Notes: generated by a model from the letters alone, not told the origin. Shown: positions 1-17,984, counted from the first letter of the stretch. The stretch is 64,000 nt of DNA from Epiperipatus broadwayi (GCA_028023455.1 JAQFVV010000570.1:188001-252000), one strand, 5' to 3'. Program-made: numbers and translations.

Positions 1-319
1 TTTTTCATCTTTTACGCGAATAATAACTAGAAAGAAAAAAATGTGTAAAACATATGTAATTCTATATATTAATTATATATTACATTATTTTATATCAGCT
101 ATGCTTCAGTTATTTCAAACAGATGATTTGTAGTCTACAAAAAAAAAAATAGAAGTGACAATTACTGTCAAGTCTAAAAGGCATAATATTGGCACCAGAA
201 GATACTGAAAAGTCAATTTCTATAACTAAATTCTAATTTTTTCTGGTAGAGGATGCTGATGATCATATTTACATCTAGTGATGAACTTTTATTGTTATGT
301 TATATATATATTTTTCATA
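1..319. other. AT-rich non-coding DNA, nothing recognised
   Basis: No plausible coding frame, RNA gene or repeat family is visible. The sequence is AT-rich with short homopolymers. Confidence 0.5.
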
Positions 320-402
320 TGTCATAGCATCGGCCGGGAGGCGAACCCACAACCGTCTGCAACCAACTACTTGCTTGCAAGGCGGCTGCGATGAGCTATT
401 TA
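320..402 (-). repeat. tRNA-like short retroposon head, copy 1
   Basis: Read on the minus strand this ~80 bp segment has a tRNA-like layout: an A-box-like start (TAGCTCATCGC), an anticodon-loop-like CTTGCAAG, and a Pol III B-box-like GGGTTCGCCTCC, ending in GGCCGATGCTATG. A second diverged copy at 29440-29516 shares the flanking GCATCGGCC and the central GGCGG. This is seen directly. A tRNA-derived SINE head or tRNA pseudogene is the inference. It does not fold as a clean modern tRNA because the variable region is too long, so it is not called as a tRNA gene. Confidence 0.5.
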
Positions 403-1839
403 AGATACTAACATGATTTTTTTCAAGTACAGTATTCTAAGATTTTGAATACGATAAATTTAATGACTGTTATTTTGACAATGCGGCAAGCTTTGTTTGA
501 ATGATGTCTTATAAGCTGTGGGATAATAAATCCAGACAAATTACTCCTTCTTTTGATAAAAGATCAAAACTGCTGACTTGCCCTAAACTTCATACTGTAA
601 TTACTTACTTAAAGTCAAACAAACAGCTGTACAAAAAAGATAGATTGAGTTTAAAACTTAGAATGTTTAAATAACAAGATGAAAAAAAAAAAAGACTGCA
701 TTCTGGATTGGTCAATAAACTTGCTCTCTACCAGAAGAAAACTATAAAACAGTCATGAAATACTGTTATACAATGTTCATTGTTTTTAATCTATGCTTTT
801 ATTGTGGTTTTGCTATTGCATAAAAATGAAATATACAAATTATATTTTTCTTTTTAAATCACAGATTTGCACAGTATTAATAATCTTTAAACTAATTTTA
901 AATATGTTTAGGTTATTTAATGCAAAATAACTTGATCATCCTATACAGCTAACACCCTCAATTGAAAATCTCTTTTTAGCTAAACAATGAAAAATGATAA
1001 TCGTAGAAGTCTGTATGAATGGAATAATTTGAATGATAAAACTGTCAAAAGAAATGGTTAAAATATTTTACAATGAACAAAAGAAATGCTTACAAAAAAA
1101 TTGCGTTTGGGACCGTTTTTAATATTGGTTATATACATTATGTAGCTACATAAATATTATTTTATGTGCTTACATACAATGTGAATGAATAGTAATATTG
1201 TATCAACATATTTGTGATGATAATAATAATGAATAATCCTTTCTCTTTTGTATATCAAATGACATTAAGCCAGTTCACGAATATATGTATAGCAAAGAAA
1301 ATATTATTCCAACTATATAAGCAATCTTAAGGGGGGGAATTTTGAGGAAATCATTTAACCTCTAGACATGGTAACTACTCTTTAACCTATGTATATTTTT
1401 ATATTTATTACAAGCGGGTTACATAACTAGCTATAGGCCTGATTCCCTTAGCTTGTGAAAACACAAGATCGATATTTTAATCAATCACATATACAAATGG
1501 AACATTGACTCAACAGTAAAGAGGTAATATTCTTTACTAAGCAACAAAAAAATTTGATTAATAAATTTATTATATATAACAATATGCAGTGATTTACATA
1601 TATATATGATTAACTATTCACATTTATATTTGCAAACCTAATTAGGATATGCATCAATTTCAGTACTGTTCTAACATAATTATCATATCAATTTCCATTC
1701 ATATTTAAATTATTAATTTTATTCTATAAGCAATGAACACATCCCAATTTAATACATATTTAAACATTATACATAAATATATATAATTGATTATATTACA
1801 AATGTTAAATATATTTAGTTTAAATAAAATAAGAAATTA
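403..1839. other. AT-rich non-coding DNA
   Basis: Stop codons are dense in all frames. There are poly-A and poly-T runs and a G7 run at about 1330. No gene or repeat family is recognised. Confidence 0.5.
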
Positions 1840-1904
1840 CAATTTTTTTTTTTTTTTATCTTACTACAGAATTTTGAAATCTATCTTTAGAGTTTAATAT
1901 TTAA

Positions 1905-2101
1905 ATACAAGCATATTGTCTGTACTGAACTTAATGTAATTAGACAGGATTTGAATTCAACTTTCAAGCTCCCTATAAGTATTCATTCCATTTTATACAA
2001 CTGATACACATGACCACATACACGTGAAAAAGATAAATGATCTTGAGCAACTTTCATGCTGAACCAGCATTCAATAATTGGTCCATATAATCATCTCCCC
2101 C
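1905..2101 (-). repeat. SINE-like tRNA-derived repeat, copy 1
   Basis: Three copies of one family occur in the window: here, 12256-12385, and in the opposite orientation at 17985-18105. On the strand of Pol III transcription each carries a degenerate B-box (GTTCAAATCC type, here mutated) preceded by a conserved block ending in a Pol III A-box-like stretch and the hallmark CACATG(T/A)..GTGAAAAA. This copy extends into a tail block at 2043-2101 that reappears inverted at 12568-12615. The shared blocks are visible directly. Assignment to a tRNA-derived SINE is inference from the B-box. Confidence 0.6.
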
Positions 2102-2789
2102 CCCCCATATATATATTTGTATTGTAACCCTTGGTTTCTTTCATGAAGCAACTAATGATTGGGAAATAAATAGTAGGATTAGTAGATAACTATATCTGAT
2201 TTTTTTTTTTTTTTTAAAGTCAAGAAAAATTAAAAGCTTTATTTAGAGAGACCAATGACCATGTAACTTGAATTTAATGTATAGAGAAAAGTATGTTTAT
2301 ATTTTATTTAAAATTATAGCGCATTATGTAGAGGGAAAGGGGATTGACTATAGCGTGCACTGTAATATCTTAAAATGTTGATTCATATTAATCATAATAT
2401 TTATAAATGAAAATGATTGTACGAATAAAATTGAACTTGTTACAAGTAGCATTTGTTTGACAGTTCTTTTTATGAGAATAGGTTTAAATTTTCAGGAAAT
2501 TATGAAGGATATTTTGTACTAATAAGAATATGAACAAATTGATCACTATTTAGTATTATGGATATGTGTGCACATGGATGTGTGTATGGTGTATATATAG
2601 ACTTTTTTTTTTATTGTGAAAATTTACGCATTGTACTATATATTATTTGATAGTATAATGTAAAAAGGAATTTATTTTGTATGGGTTTTACAGGAATTGG
2701 TTATTGTTTTCAGTTCTAAATTTGATTTTAAGTTTTAGAAAAATTTATTTATTAAAAAAAAAATCAGTTGTATAAAATACCCACTATTA
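2102..2789. other. AT-rich non-coding DNA
   Basis: It begins with a C-run and a TA repeat. No coding or repeat family is recognised. Confidence 0.5.
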
Positions 2790-3685
2790 TATTATAACGA
2801 TCGAAATGCAAGTGGAGATCGAATCTAACCGCAAACTACATATCTGCTCTATGGGGCGCCATCTAGGCATTTAAACCTAGAAAAATTTATAAAGTAGGCA
2901 GATATGTGCTGTTAAGATTCCACTTTATTTAAATATTCCGATCGTTAGCCCAAGTCACTAGCTCAGCGGAGACGCAGAGATAAAAATCTATATCTTAATT
3001 TATATCTTAAATATCAATAAATAAAAGCCACTGCCAGAAATTAACACATAAAAATATTTATTTACGCACATATAAAATAACATTTAAATTTTGAGGAATA
3101 AGTTTAACATTTTAGATTTTTATATTAACTTTTAATTTTACATTTAACTAAGTTTCAATGGGTTTAATATTTTATTTAGATAGTCAAGTATGAATAGACT
3201 ACACAGATCTGCATTTGAAAAGAAAATATTCTTCCCTGCTTTAACCTTAGGCAACAAATTTTGCAACCAAACTGGCGCCAATCCATCTGATACATTCATG
3301 TATTCAATGTAGCATGATACGACAACACACAATACTATACTGTCAGGACTGTACATCTGAACAGTAAGTAGAATTAGAGAAGACATTGACTCTCCACCAA
3401 CAGGAATGTGACATCTGTTGGCGAGTAGAAAAATAAACAAAAAACTCCATAGAAATGGACTGCGGTCTTCTATTGACTTACAAACCCATCCATAGGCAAA
3501 CAGAAGGTGTGGCGTATATATGCAATCCTGCCCGAAGCGGATCTCATACTACATCTACTAATTACACAAATATATCCAATCCATTGAGCCAATTCAACTA
3601 CGAAACGAATAACCTAAGACTACCCTCCCTTAATATAACTTTACAAAACTATATAGCCATTCACGCCCGACTTAAATTTAACATT
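2790..3685 (-). repeat. Unclassified interspersed repeat R1, copy 1 (uninterrupted)
   Basis: This ~0.9 kb segment matches, in reverse orientation, two blocks near the other end of the window (58285-58688 and 59903-60480). Clear shared landmarks on the minus strand are GTTAAATTTAAG at the start, ATTAAGGGAGGGTA, GTGTAATTAGTA, CTCAATGGATTGGAT, GAGCTAGTGAC and CATATCTGCCTACT near the end. Its last ~150 bp (2798-2947) is itself an imperfect palindrome with AACGATCG / CGATCGTT ends. A 98-codon minus-strand open frame (3440-3144) partly matches the frame in the other copy around VQMY..DS.VLC, but that copy has stops. It may be a decayed coding sequence, a processed pseudogene or a non-coding transposon. 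It is not recognisable as any known family by eye. Confidence 0.65.
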
Positions 3686-6600
3686 TAAATACGTTCGCAC
3701 AGATGAATTTTATAAAATTTGTTTTAAAATGTTGAGTACAGATCAGCTGCACAGATTCCACAGTCAAAAACATCCCAAATTAAACACAACCGATCAAAAT
3801 ACAAAGTCATCGATAAGCGTCACTTGCATAGGGAATATACAAATCCCATTAGCATTCATCGTAAGATGCCGCAGTGATATCGTTGACCCATATATTCTAA
3901 CCGAATGTGAAAACCACAACATAATCAACCGCTAAAGAATCTATGCAACATCTATACCCAACCTAAATTTCATCATTTAAAATTTAAACAACAAATAATT
4001 TATACAATAAGAGAAAAAAAAAATGGAAATGATTTTTACCAATCGGAAAACATATAAAATTAAACATTATTAATTTGATTTAAAAACTTACAAAAGTCAG
4101 ATAAGAGTCCATTTTTAACATTTAAATTGGCTTGTTTATCAATTTATAAAACTTGACAAAAGTTCTTAATTGATTTTAATAATTGTTCATTTCAATGTAG
4201 CTTATGATAGAAGAGTCCAGGTTCCTGTTTTTTAATTCCCACGATGTCTCCATTGGAAGATAATGTTCTGGAGGTAGCATTAGCTGGTTCCATTCTTGTA
4301 TCACAGTCTTTTCATTTTATAATTTTTTTAACTAGAGAGTGTGGTATGTGCATCCTACCACAACTCTCAAACACACAATGCTGGAACTCCTTATTTCTCT
4401 TTTTATAGTCTATCTCCAGATTGAATGAACAAAGACGTCACTAATCCAAATTTTCGTTCGGGTCCGGGCTGAGGCTTGGTGCTTTCATTGGTCAAGCTAA
4501 AATCTCTTTATTCTCTTATCTAATTTACTCTCTGACTTTTTAATTAGACAGCTTTTGGATAATTAATAAACAATCATTTCCATTTACAGATTACAGGAAT
4601 TAATTAATACCTGTTTTTATTTTTACTTACGTTATTTCTTTTTTAAACTATTTTTATATTTAAATCTTTTTTTATAAAAAAAATACATTCAAATACCTTT
4701 TTTTATTTATTAAAAAAAAAATATTTTTAAAGTTTAGCATCTGTGCGAATATATACGTTTAACAAACATTTTAATTTTAGCGTTGTTTTTTTACTTTTAT
4801 TTGCGAACTTTTAAGTTTTTATTTTAAATTAATGTAACGACATATTTATATATCATTACAATATATATATATTTTTAGTTGAATATTTTTGGGGAAATGT
4901 GTCAAGATAAGAGTAGAAAAAAATAAGATAAACGTAATGAGAGCTGAAGTCAATAAACCAAAAACAACATTTATTAAATGTTGTCAAAGGTTGTATGAGG
5001 TATACCAAGAAGGGTAAGGGGGTAAGAGTCAGTGGAACAAAAAAAAAGATAAAGCAAAATTTGCAGGTGGTTTTTTTTAATGAAAGCTAGTGCAAATGAA
5101 CCATTAGATGGCTGCTGCTGCTAATTCTCTGCTCTGATCATTTGCCTCAGATAACAGTTGGCTAAACCTAAGAAGTATATAATTATAACCTGATATAAAA
5201 GGCTAAAAAGATATAGATAGGTATACCGGCCTCTCCTTTATCGATGATGACAAAATTAATTCACAACAAAAATTTTAGTGTATATACCTCAATCTTCATA
5301 TTTGGCTTTTAAAATTTTGTTTAAAAGAAGATATTTCAAGAACAAACATTTAATACAACGTATTTTGTCCATTGCTTAATTAAAACTTCAAGGAACAACT
5401 GGATTTTAATGCTATTAATTGGAGATGTAATTAAAATACTCATCATTATGATTTTTTTTTATTGTAACACCAGTAAGAATTAATGTGCCAATATAGTTTA
5501 TTTGAATCACTCAAATATGCAAGGGACACTTGTCAAATGTATAGGAAATAATTGCTGAAAATAAATTAGCAATTCTTCTTCATCACTTATGAAATAAAAC
5601 CTAAGAACATACATGAGAATATAGCATCTGTAACACTAGTTTTGTCTAAAATCTTTTCTTAAAAGGAAAAACTCAGAAATGAAGTATGGAAAAATAAAGT
5701 TATAGATGAAATGTAGTAAACCAAGCATCTGCATTTGAACCTGGGAACAAAAGTGTTTAAAAAACAAAAGTAACCTGCAGTATTGGTCATCAACAGTTTT
5801 GAATTATCGTGATTAAATATGATAATGCCGATTATTAATGTAGCTACATCTTGGATGAAAATAATTTTATGTACTCCCATAAAAAGGTGAGATAAATATA
5901 GTAATATAGTATGTTTGCCATGATTGTGGAGCAAATAATGGAAAATAGTATTTAGGTACAATACATCGTGTTTTTCCCTTAAATTGGAATTAACTTTGCC
6001 TTTTTATTTATATATTTATTTGTTATTATTTTTAGTGTTAAAAAATATATTTTGACCCCATAAGAAATTATTGAAGTTTTAAAAAATTGTTAATGGATAA
6101 TAAAAGTGAGAAAGCATGAAAGTTTACATATTTGTCATTTGATAGAATTTTCAAATCAAAATTATATACCAATTGTTAGATTTGTGAATTTCATTGAATA
6201 GTCATTGCTATGCTTTGACAAGTGATCTGTTTTGATCATAAATCTTGGATGAGTGTTGCTGGGTGCTTGATTTTTAAAATTAATGTAGTTCATGGATTTT
6301 ATTCATGGTTGGTTAAAACTTATCATTTTTCATCAATACTATGATAACCACATGTGTGTGTGTAAAGCTGCAAATGTTGATTATTGCTGAGATATAGTTA
6401 TCATACCACCTCAAAGGGATAGAGAGAGAATAGCTATCTCTTTCATTAATTACTATGTATTGAAGCAGTCAATCTTAGCTTAATATTGAGCTTCATGGTT
6501 CCATCTACTAACCTGTATTCAAACCCTATATCCGATCCCACTCCTTTCATTGTGTATATATACTTTATGTATATATTTGAGATGCGCGCCTAAGTTATAA

Positions 6601-6853
6601 AATTTTAACGTTTCAATAACATTTTTTTAAAATTATTATTCATTTTTTTTATTAATTATTATTTCTTTTTTATTATTAAAGTACGTAGGGGCAGCTCAAA
6701 TATATATATATATATATATAGGAGCAAAAACTTACTAACAAAATATTGATTTTTTAAAAATATTTTATTATATGTCATTTTTTAAACTTTTTCTTTTTAA
6801 ATTGCTTGTTTTTCCTATTAATCTGTATATTTTATATAATCCAAGATGGAATA
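3686..6853. other. AT-rich non-coding DNA; C-richer patch at the start
   Basis: From about 3700 to 3960 base composition is less T-rich and holds a 68-codon plus-strand open frame (3729-3935) with no recognisable domain. At 4335-4368 a 12-pair hairpin with one bulge forms (GAGAGTGTGGTA with TACCACAACTCTC). A CRE-like GACGTCAC lies near 4434 and a CCAAT-type CATTGGTC near 4487, but no gene starts nearby. The rest shows only low-complexity runs and a TA repeat near 6700. Confidence 0.4.
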
Positions 6854-7060
6854 TGCAACTGTTAATTGTCCAAAAATAATTAAAGGGTTGGAAATACTAT
6901 TATTTTAATCTGGGGAATGTATTTTTAATTAAAGTTTTTACTTAAAATAAAATGGGGATTAAGATTAACTATTTTCTTTTGTTATAAACATTTTTGTCAA
7001 ATCTATTTCTAATCTGGAAATAGATTTGAATTTATTTTTGGACATTATTTTACAGTTGCA
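6854..7060. repeat. Possible small inverted-repeat element (MITE-like)
   Basis: Ends TGCAACTGTTAAT-TGTCCAAAAATA and its inverse around TTTTTGGACATTATTTTACAGTTGCA pair over roughly 28 bp with gaps, giving a 207 bp unit. Inside is a perfect 11 bp hairpin (AAATCTATTTC / GAAATAGATTT). No convincing target-site duplication is visible and no second copy was found, so this could be a chance palindrome in AT-rich DNA. Confidence 0.3.
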
Positions 7061-8125
7061 TTTTCAAAAACAATGGACAAAGAAATGTAAAATTTCTGTT
7101 AGATTAAAGATTACGTTTGAGCTAGAGATAAGAAATGGAAAGCATTCTTCAAATACCTGGGTAGGAGTATAAAATATGCTGGATTTTAAATCACCAACAG
7201 ATTCGCTACTATTGAGAGAATGGTATTGTTAACATACTACACATCATTGTGAAACTTAAAATGATGTAGTACTAAGCTCACTGCCTTTCTTATCTTCGTA
7301 GGGCATTTTCTTGCTAATGTACCATCTAACTATTGCCCTGAAATGAAGAAAAGCCTAAAAAAGAACTTTGGAATGCTGATCAGAAGCTGGCTGTTACCAA
7401 GAATTCACTTGGATCCATTAAATGCCGTACTTTGAAAAATGGACTCTTAAAATGGTGCAAGGTAAATTATTTCAAACTGCCATCATTGAAACTAAATCTA
7501 GCTTATCTAACTAGTCTCAAACTCTATTATCAATTTCTCCTAATGTATAATTTAATTTTGTAACTTTTCTAAAATGTAATTTGCTCTTAAATAATTTCTA
7601 TAAATCTAATTTTCTCTCATATGCTCTAACTTTCTTTAATTTTGGTGCAGTCATTTATTTAGTTATTTATTACTTGATTTTATATGTCTATTTTAGTTAT
7701 TAATATGCAAATCTCAAGCAATCTGATGAGTTGAATTTTGTAAAATCTTTTCTTTCTTTTTAAGTAAACCTTCATGAATCAAGGTTAATAATGTCCCCTT
7801 AAAATATAATGCATTATTAATTAATATGCTCGCCAGATTGTTTTTACAAGTCAACATTTTGTTTATGTTTTAGTGTAAACATTTATTTGTTTAACTCTGG
7901 ATTTTCTACCCAGGGTGAATCCAGAACTCAAGCTAATTAATGCTCTGAAATCATTTGAATTATTATTTATTCAATTCTGAAAGAGTGACTTATTAATTGT
8001 TTTCTATATAAAACTGCTAGCTATTTTTTTTATATATATACTTTTAAATAACAGAAAAGGGAAGGGGGTAAATCTTAATGTTTCTTTTACTAGATAAAAT
8101 CTTAACATATAGTTTATTTAGGGAA

Positions 8126-8126
<1 letters not shown>
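7061..8126. other. AT-rich non-coding DNA
   Basis: No gene, RNA or repeat family is recognised. Confidence 0.5.
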
Positions 8127-8179
<53 letters not shown>

Positions 8180-8206
8180 ATATATATATATATATATATA
8201 TATATA
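8127..8206. repeat. Compound (CT)n(TA)n microsatellite
   Basis: An uninterrupted TC dinucleotide run is followed by a TA run with one interruption. Confidence 0.95.
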
Positions 8207-11200
8207 ACTGCATAGCTTATTATTTGTCTAGATTATGGTATTCAAACAAGGGTCATTTATTTTTAAAGCAGTAAATCATTTTCATGTCATTAGTGACATT
8301 CATTCGTACTGCGTTACAACATTCGGCTCATCGTCATGAATATATATTATATTACATGCTTCCAATCTGGAGTTGCAACAAGTTCAAACCCATAGATTTT
8401 CTTCATATTCTGTCCTGTTGATAGTTGAACTACTCAGGACCAAACTTTCATATAAAAGGCCTCTTGCGTCGGTTATTCCAGTACAGCCTAGGTCACGCCA
8501 TGCCTATTCACTCTTCTCTAAACACTGCCCTAAGAAAGGGCAGCTTAGACTTTGTTTTCATCCAGAAGCACAACCATTTCCTCTTATCTCTTCACTGATG
8601 TCAGCACCACAAACTTCTTCATATTATTTCTTTTGCTTCATGACCCAGTTTAATGCTCTAATGTTAAAATTGCACTCTGCTCAATATATATAAATGCCAA
8701 CTACTACTAGTTTTATTAATTAAATTTATTTCAATCTTATACAATCCCATCGTCATAATTTGTTATTTATGTATTTAAGATTATTTGCCTTGGGGAAATA
8801 AAGTGTTCCTCTTACCAGCACTAATTAAAAGAATTTTTATTATTTTGTCATATAATCAAATATGTTTTCAAATGTATGTTGTTTATTTTCACGACTGTAA
8901 TGGTATGAAAATAGTTTATATCTGTAATGAATCTCGGAATGCTCCCCGAAATAATGTTGGTCACTATGTTTCAGAACCGTAAATCAAAGCGTTAATAGCA
9001 ATTTTATGTAAATTCTTTCTAATAATTGATTGGCATCTTAATATTGGAACCACCAAAGATGTGTGTTTATTTATAATATATTATTTAGCTAATAAAAGAT
9101 CATATGAGAAATATAGCATGGATGACAATATATAATTATCTATTGTTTTGTAGACTGCTCGCTCATTCATGCACATACTAATGTGTGCAATTAATTTATA
9201 AATGTATGTATAATAATTTGTCATTATATTAAACTATATTTTTATTGTCTAACTTATTTGAGTAGTTCGAATTCCTTTTTCTCCACTTCCAAACATACCG
9301 CCATGCGTAAACATATTTTAGTTAAGTCATAGTTAATAGATGTCTCATTGTCTTCTCCATTTTGCTAGTGGGGGGATTTAAAATTAATTCTCATGTGCCA
9401 TCATTGTTATGTTATCCATTAGGTGTTTGATCTGAGGCTTGGAAAGTTCGTTCGAATCCAGGTTGGTCCCTGGCCTAAATCTCAGGCTTGACTGGGTTTG
9501 GAGTACATTTTGTATTGTGAGTTCCAGCTCATGTTAGATGGATAAACATGTTTTGGCCGGTACAGTATGCAGGTATTGGGAGATTGAGGGCTTGATCCCA
9601 GCTCAATTTGTATGTATTATCTAAGTAGAGAATTATTTACATAGTTGTAATAAAATGTTTTGCATGTCTATTAAAAGTAAATGTGCAGAGACTAATTCTT
9701 CACATAATGCTTAGCTTCAGGAAAAAGGCAGTTTCCTGGTTTATGCTAACATTTGAAAGTTAGGAATAATTTGTTTAATTTTCCTTACAAAGGCACTAAT
9801 GTGTGCATTGTGAAGTGCTGCATAATGATAGAGAATGTATGGATGGTCTTTGTAAAGTAGTATAAAAGCCACTATGGCAGGGTTAGGGTTATAACCAGAT
9901 AAAATATTGATGTGGGGGATGATAGAGAGTTGCCTTAATTCATATACTAGCCGATATGCAATCAAAATTTATGGAAGGTAAATATAAACATTGTCAGGCT
10001 ATGGTGACATATTACCATATCCAAATGAATACCATTGCTAGACTGGTAACATAATGATCATGATTACAGGGAGATAGCAATGAATATTTAGTATGCATAA
10101 AAATAAAACTATATTTAAAACAGTTACTTACAATTGATGAATGGTCAGAAAATTTGGATAATATTATCTTTGCATAGAAAATAAAATATCTTATTGCTTG
10201 TTGGAGTAGTTAAATTTGTAGTTATTGCAGTGAAGTGGGCCAAGAAATTGAATAGGCTGTTGGTTAAAGTGATACGATAATATCATATTTATATTTAAAT
10301 GCGGAATTCTAATTCCATGCTTAAGCGCATTAACATTTAAGTTGAACTGTGGGTCAAAACAATGATTAAGTTTTAATGTTGAAATTTAAATAATATGAAA
10401 GTATATATTTTATTATTATTATTTTTATAGTGCTTAAAGTAGTATACCTTATTAGAATGATTTCGTGCTAATCTGAAAACGTAAATTTCATTTGGAAAGA
10501 AATTAAATTTTTATTTTAGATGGATATAATATTTGAGATTAGTGTGATATTATATATATGTTTCTTTTATTATTTAAATATAATAAACATTTGTTATTGT
10601 TATAAATTTACATCTGTGTCTTGTGTTTTAATATTTTGGATATCTAGAACCTTACACCACCTTATAAAATGTATATTACTATATACTACTATAACCAATT
10701 TTATAAATGTGATATGAATACAATGTGTTAATACCAGATCACATTTAAATTTATGAATTGTTTTATGTTTGTTGATTTCCATAATTCACTTCCATAGTTC
10801 ACCTCTATGAATTATCAACCAAGAAAGGTTTTTTATATATATATAAAAGGGAACGATCATTTCAGGTGGATAAAGAAGATACCCGACTCATAAAATGTCA
10901 TAGATTTAAAAAGTACTAGTTAGTTTTGGCAAACAGATGATATGAAATAAAATAAGAGAAAATAGTCAATTCAGATATGTTAAACTTAGTTATTAAGTTT
11001 GTTGCAATGTAATGAATATTAAGAGTAGACATAAAATCCCTTTTCTGCTTTTGGTACTTAATATGATTCCCACTGGTAAACTCACATTAAATTTTAATTT
11101 AGCAAGTTATGGGATCATATCCATCGGATCTAATGAGTTAGTAATAATTAATAATTGCAACTCACAAGCAGATCAAGATCTTAAGAAATTTGAGTACTTC

Positions 11201-11924
11201 GATTATTAAATTTAAGAGAGCTAACTTGGAAGTCAATAGCGTAAATGTTAAAAATTGGGAAATACTATTAGGATAATAATAATTAATCTGGAATTAGTTG
11301 GAATAAAAGATACATTTCGTTCTGGTAGGCCTGCATGTGTTTTAAGGAAATAAGGTTAAGAGTTGTCCGTTAAGAAGATATAATGGAGAACATAACACAG
11401 ACATTTAATGTTATATAATTGGGACTATTAAAAGAAATAGATGCTGAGAATGAAAATAATAGTAGTTGGATTATAATCTCATAGTATATATTATAAACAT
11501 AAGTTACGAGTTCTCTGTAGTGATTACTGACATTTCTAGTCATTTATATATTATAAATATACAATAACATTCTTGTGATTACCGATAGAGATCATATATC
11601 TATATAAAGTTGTAGAAGAAAGTTGTCTATATTATTTTGTTAGTAGTAATAACTTTTCATGAGAGTATTTACATAATTGTTATTAAGTTCAAAATTAAGA
11701 TCATAATAAATTAAATTGTATGTATCAACAATATATTTTTTTTGTTGGAGATATTTTAATTGCTTTCTTCATTGTATCCTATAGTAATAAACATGGATGG
11801 TGATCTCTGGTGGGCATTACAATTTCATAGTTACAATTTGGCACCCAGGTACACAATCTTATTATTACTATTATTAGGTAAACACACCAGCATTCCTTAT
11901 TTGGTTCCAATATTATTTTCAATT
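8207..11924. other. Non-coding DNA with weak retroposon-like patches
   Basis: 8280-8690 is more GC-rich and has a 106-codon plus-strand open frame with no domain I recognise; it includes a GCCCTAAGAAAGGGC hairpin and looks like an old repeat. At 9448-9458 a perfect B-box (GTTCGAATCC) sits in a GC-richer patch, which may be another decayed tRNA-derived element. No gene is called. Confidence 0.4.
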
Positions 11925-12016
11925 GACTTTCTTAGAGTTGAGGTTAGAATATATATATATAATCAGTGCTGACTTTCTTAGAGTTGAGGTTAGAATATAT
12001 ATATATAATCAGTGCT
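11925..12016. repeat. Tandem duplication, 46 bp unit x 2
   Basis: The unit beginning GACTTTCTTAGAGTTGAGG and ending in a TA run plus ATCAGTGCT is repeated at 11925 and 11971 without visible differences, implying recent duplication. It overlaps the left arm of a larger inverted repeat. Confidence 0.9.
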
Positions 12017-12566
12017 CAGTTTATACTAAGATAGCAAATCTTCAAACTAATGGACAGGATTCAATTTTGTCCACACTCTCTAACTCTTCAGCCATCCATA
12101 TCATTGAAAATCTAATGATGAAATGCTCAGTTAATGCCAATATTATTATCAGATTCATATTGACTCTAAATCACTTTTATCCCTCATGTATAGGACCTTA
12201 ATATGTCCATTTAAATACACAGAAGAGGGATGGGCAGAATGTAAATACAATATTGTCTATACTGGACTTAATGTAATTAAAAGGGATTTGAACTCAAACT
12301 TTCAAGCTCCTACATCTATCCATACCATCTTACACAATTGATACACATAATCACATACATGTGAAAAAGATAAATGATGGTCTTATATGTGAGGTGTCAG
12401 TAATATTTAGAGTCAACTTGGGTATGATAATAATACTGGAATCAACAAGGGCATTGAGCTTTCCATCATCAGATTTTCAATTTGGATAGTTGAAAAGTTG
12501 GAGAGAGAAGAAGATTGAAGCTTTTAATATTTGCTATCATAATATAAACTGAGCACTGATAATATA
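11990..12566. repeat. Large inverted repeat enclosing a SINE
   Basis: The arm 11990-12190 pairs with 12400-12566 read in reverse. Shared landmarks are ATCAGTGCTCAGTTTATA, GATAGCAAAT, ATTGAAAATCT-ATGATG, TATTATTATCA and TTGACTCTAAAT. Arm identity is perhaps 75-80% by eye. The ~210 bp spacer holds SINE copy 2, and just outside the right arm (12568-12615) is an inverted copy of the SINE tail block. The structure may be two convergent copies of one repeat or a fold-back element with a later SINE insertion. Confidence 0.7.
12256..12385 (-). repeat. SINE-like tRNA-derived repeat, copy 2
   Basis: Shares with copies 1 and 3 the block ACTTAATGTAATTA..GGATTTGAACTC (inverse of the B-box GAGTTCAAATCC), then CTACATCTATCCAT and CATACATGTGAAAAAGATAA. 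The B-box is better preserved here than in copy 1. It sits in the spacer of a large inverted repeat. Confidence 0.65.
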
Positions 12567-12615
12567 TATGTGTGGGAGATAATGATCTGGTCCAACTGAT
12601 GAGTGCTGGTTCAGC

Positions 12616-13140
12616 ACAGCACAATATATATATATTCTAACAATGCCATTTGCATACTCACTTTCTGGTAATATATAATATTAAGTAAAAATGGGTTAGC
12701 TCAGTTACCGATTACATTTGGTTAAATGCAAATAATTGATAAATAAAATATTCTGTATTAATATTAAAACATTCTACTATCAAAATAATGAAAAGGTTCA
12801 GTTTATAAAATAAATATTTATTATTTCATGAGACTTGGAAGTGAAAATATAGGTGACAAGAAAGATTACATTGAGCCAATATCCCACAGGATACCACCTC
12901 AATGGCATAAGAACACTACCCCCCCCCATTACTATTTCCAATAAATAAACTTATAGCATTCTTATGACTTTAATAAATCCTACTCACTAAGATTAAACGA
13001 ATAATTAAATCTTAATCTTTTATCTACTATAATTTAGCTTAATAAAATCTCAGGTTCATAAAATTATTCTAAGATACTCAAATCACAGTAGTAAAACATG
13101 TTAAGGGATTTTTATGTCATACTCTATTACACTTAAACCA
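12616..13140. other. AT-rich non-coding DNA
   Basis: No gene or family is recognised. A C7 run lies near 12920. Confidence 0.5.

Positions 13141-17984
<4,844 letters not shown>

Noticed and set aside
3144-3440. 98-codon minus-strand frame as a host gene
   Set aside because: It lies inside a two-copy repeat; the other copy has stops, and no known domain is seen. It is kept as part of R1.
4335-4500. Hairpin with nearby CRE-like and CCAAT-like motifs as a promoter
   Set aside because: No downstream gene or transcript structure; such short motifs occur by chance.
8373-8693. 106-codon plus-strand open frame
   Set aside because: No domain, no start or splice context; the GC-richer patch looks like an old repeat, so no gene is called.
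9421-9480. tRNA gene at a perfect B-box (GTTCGAATCC)
   Set aside because: No matching A-box, anticodon arm or acceptor stem could be assembled.
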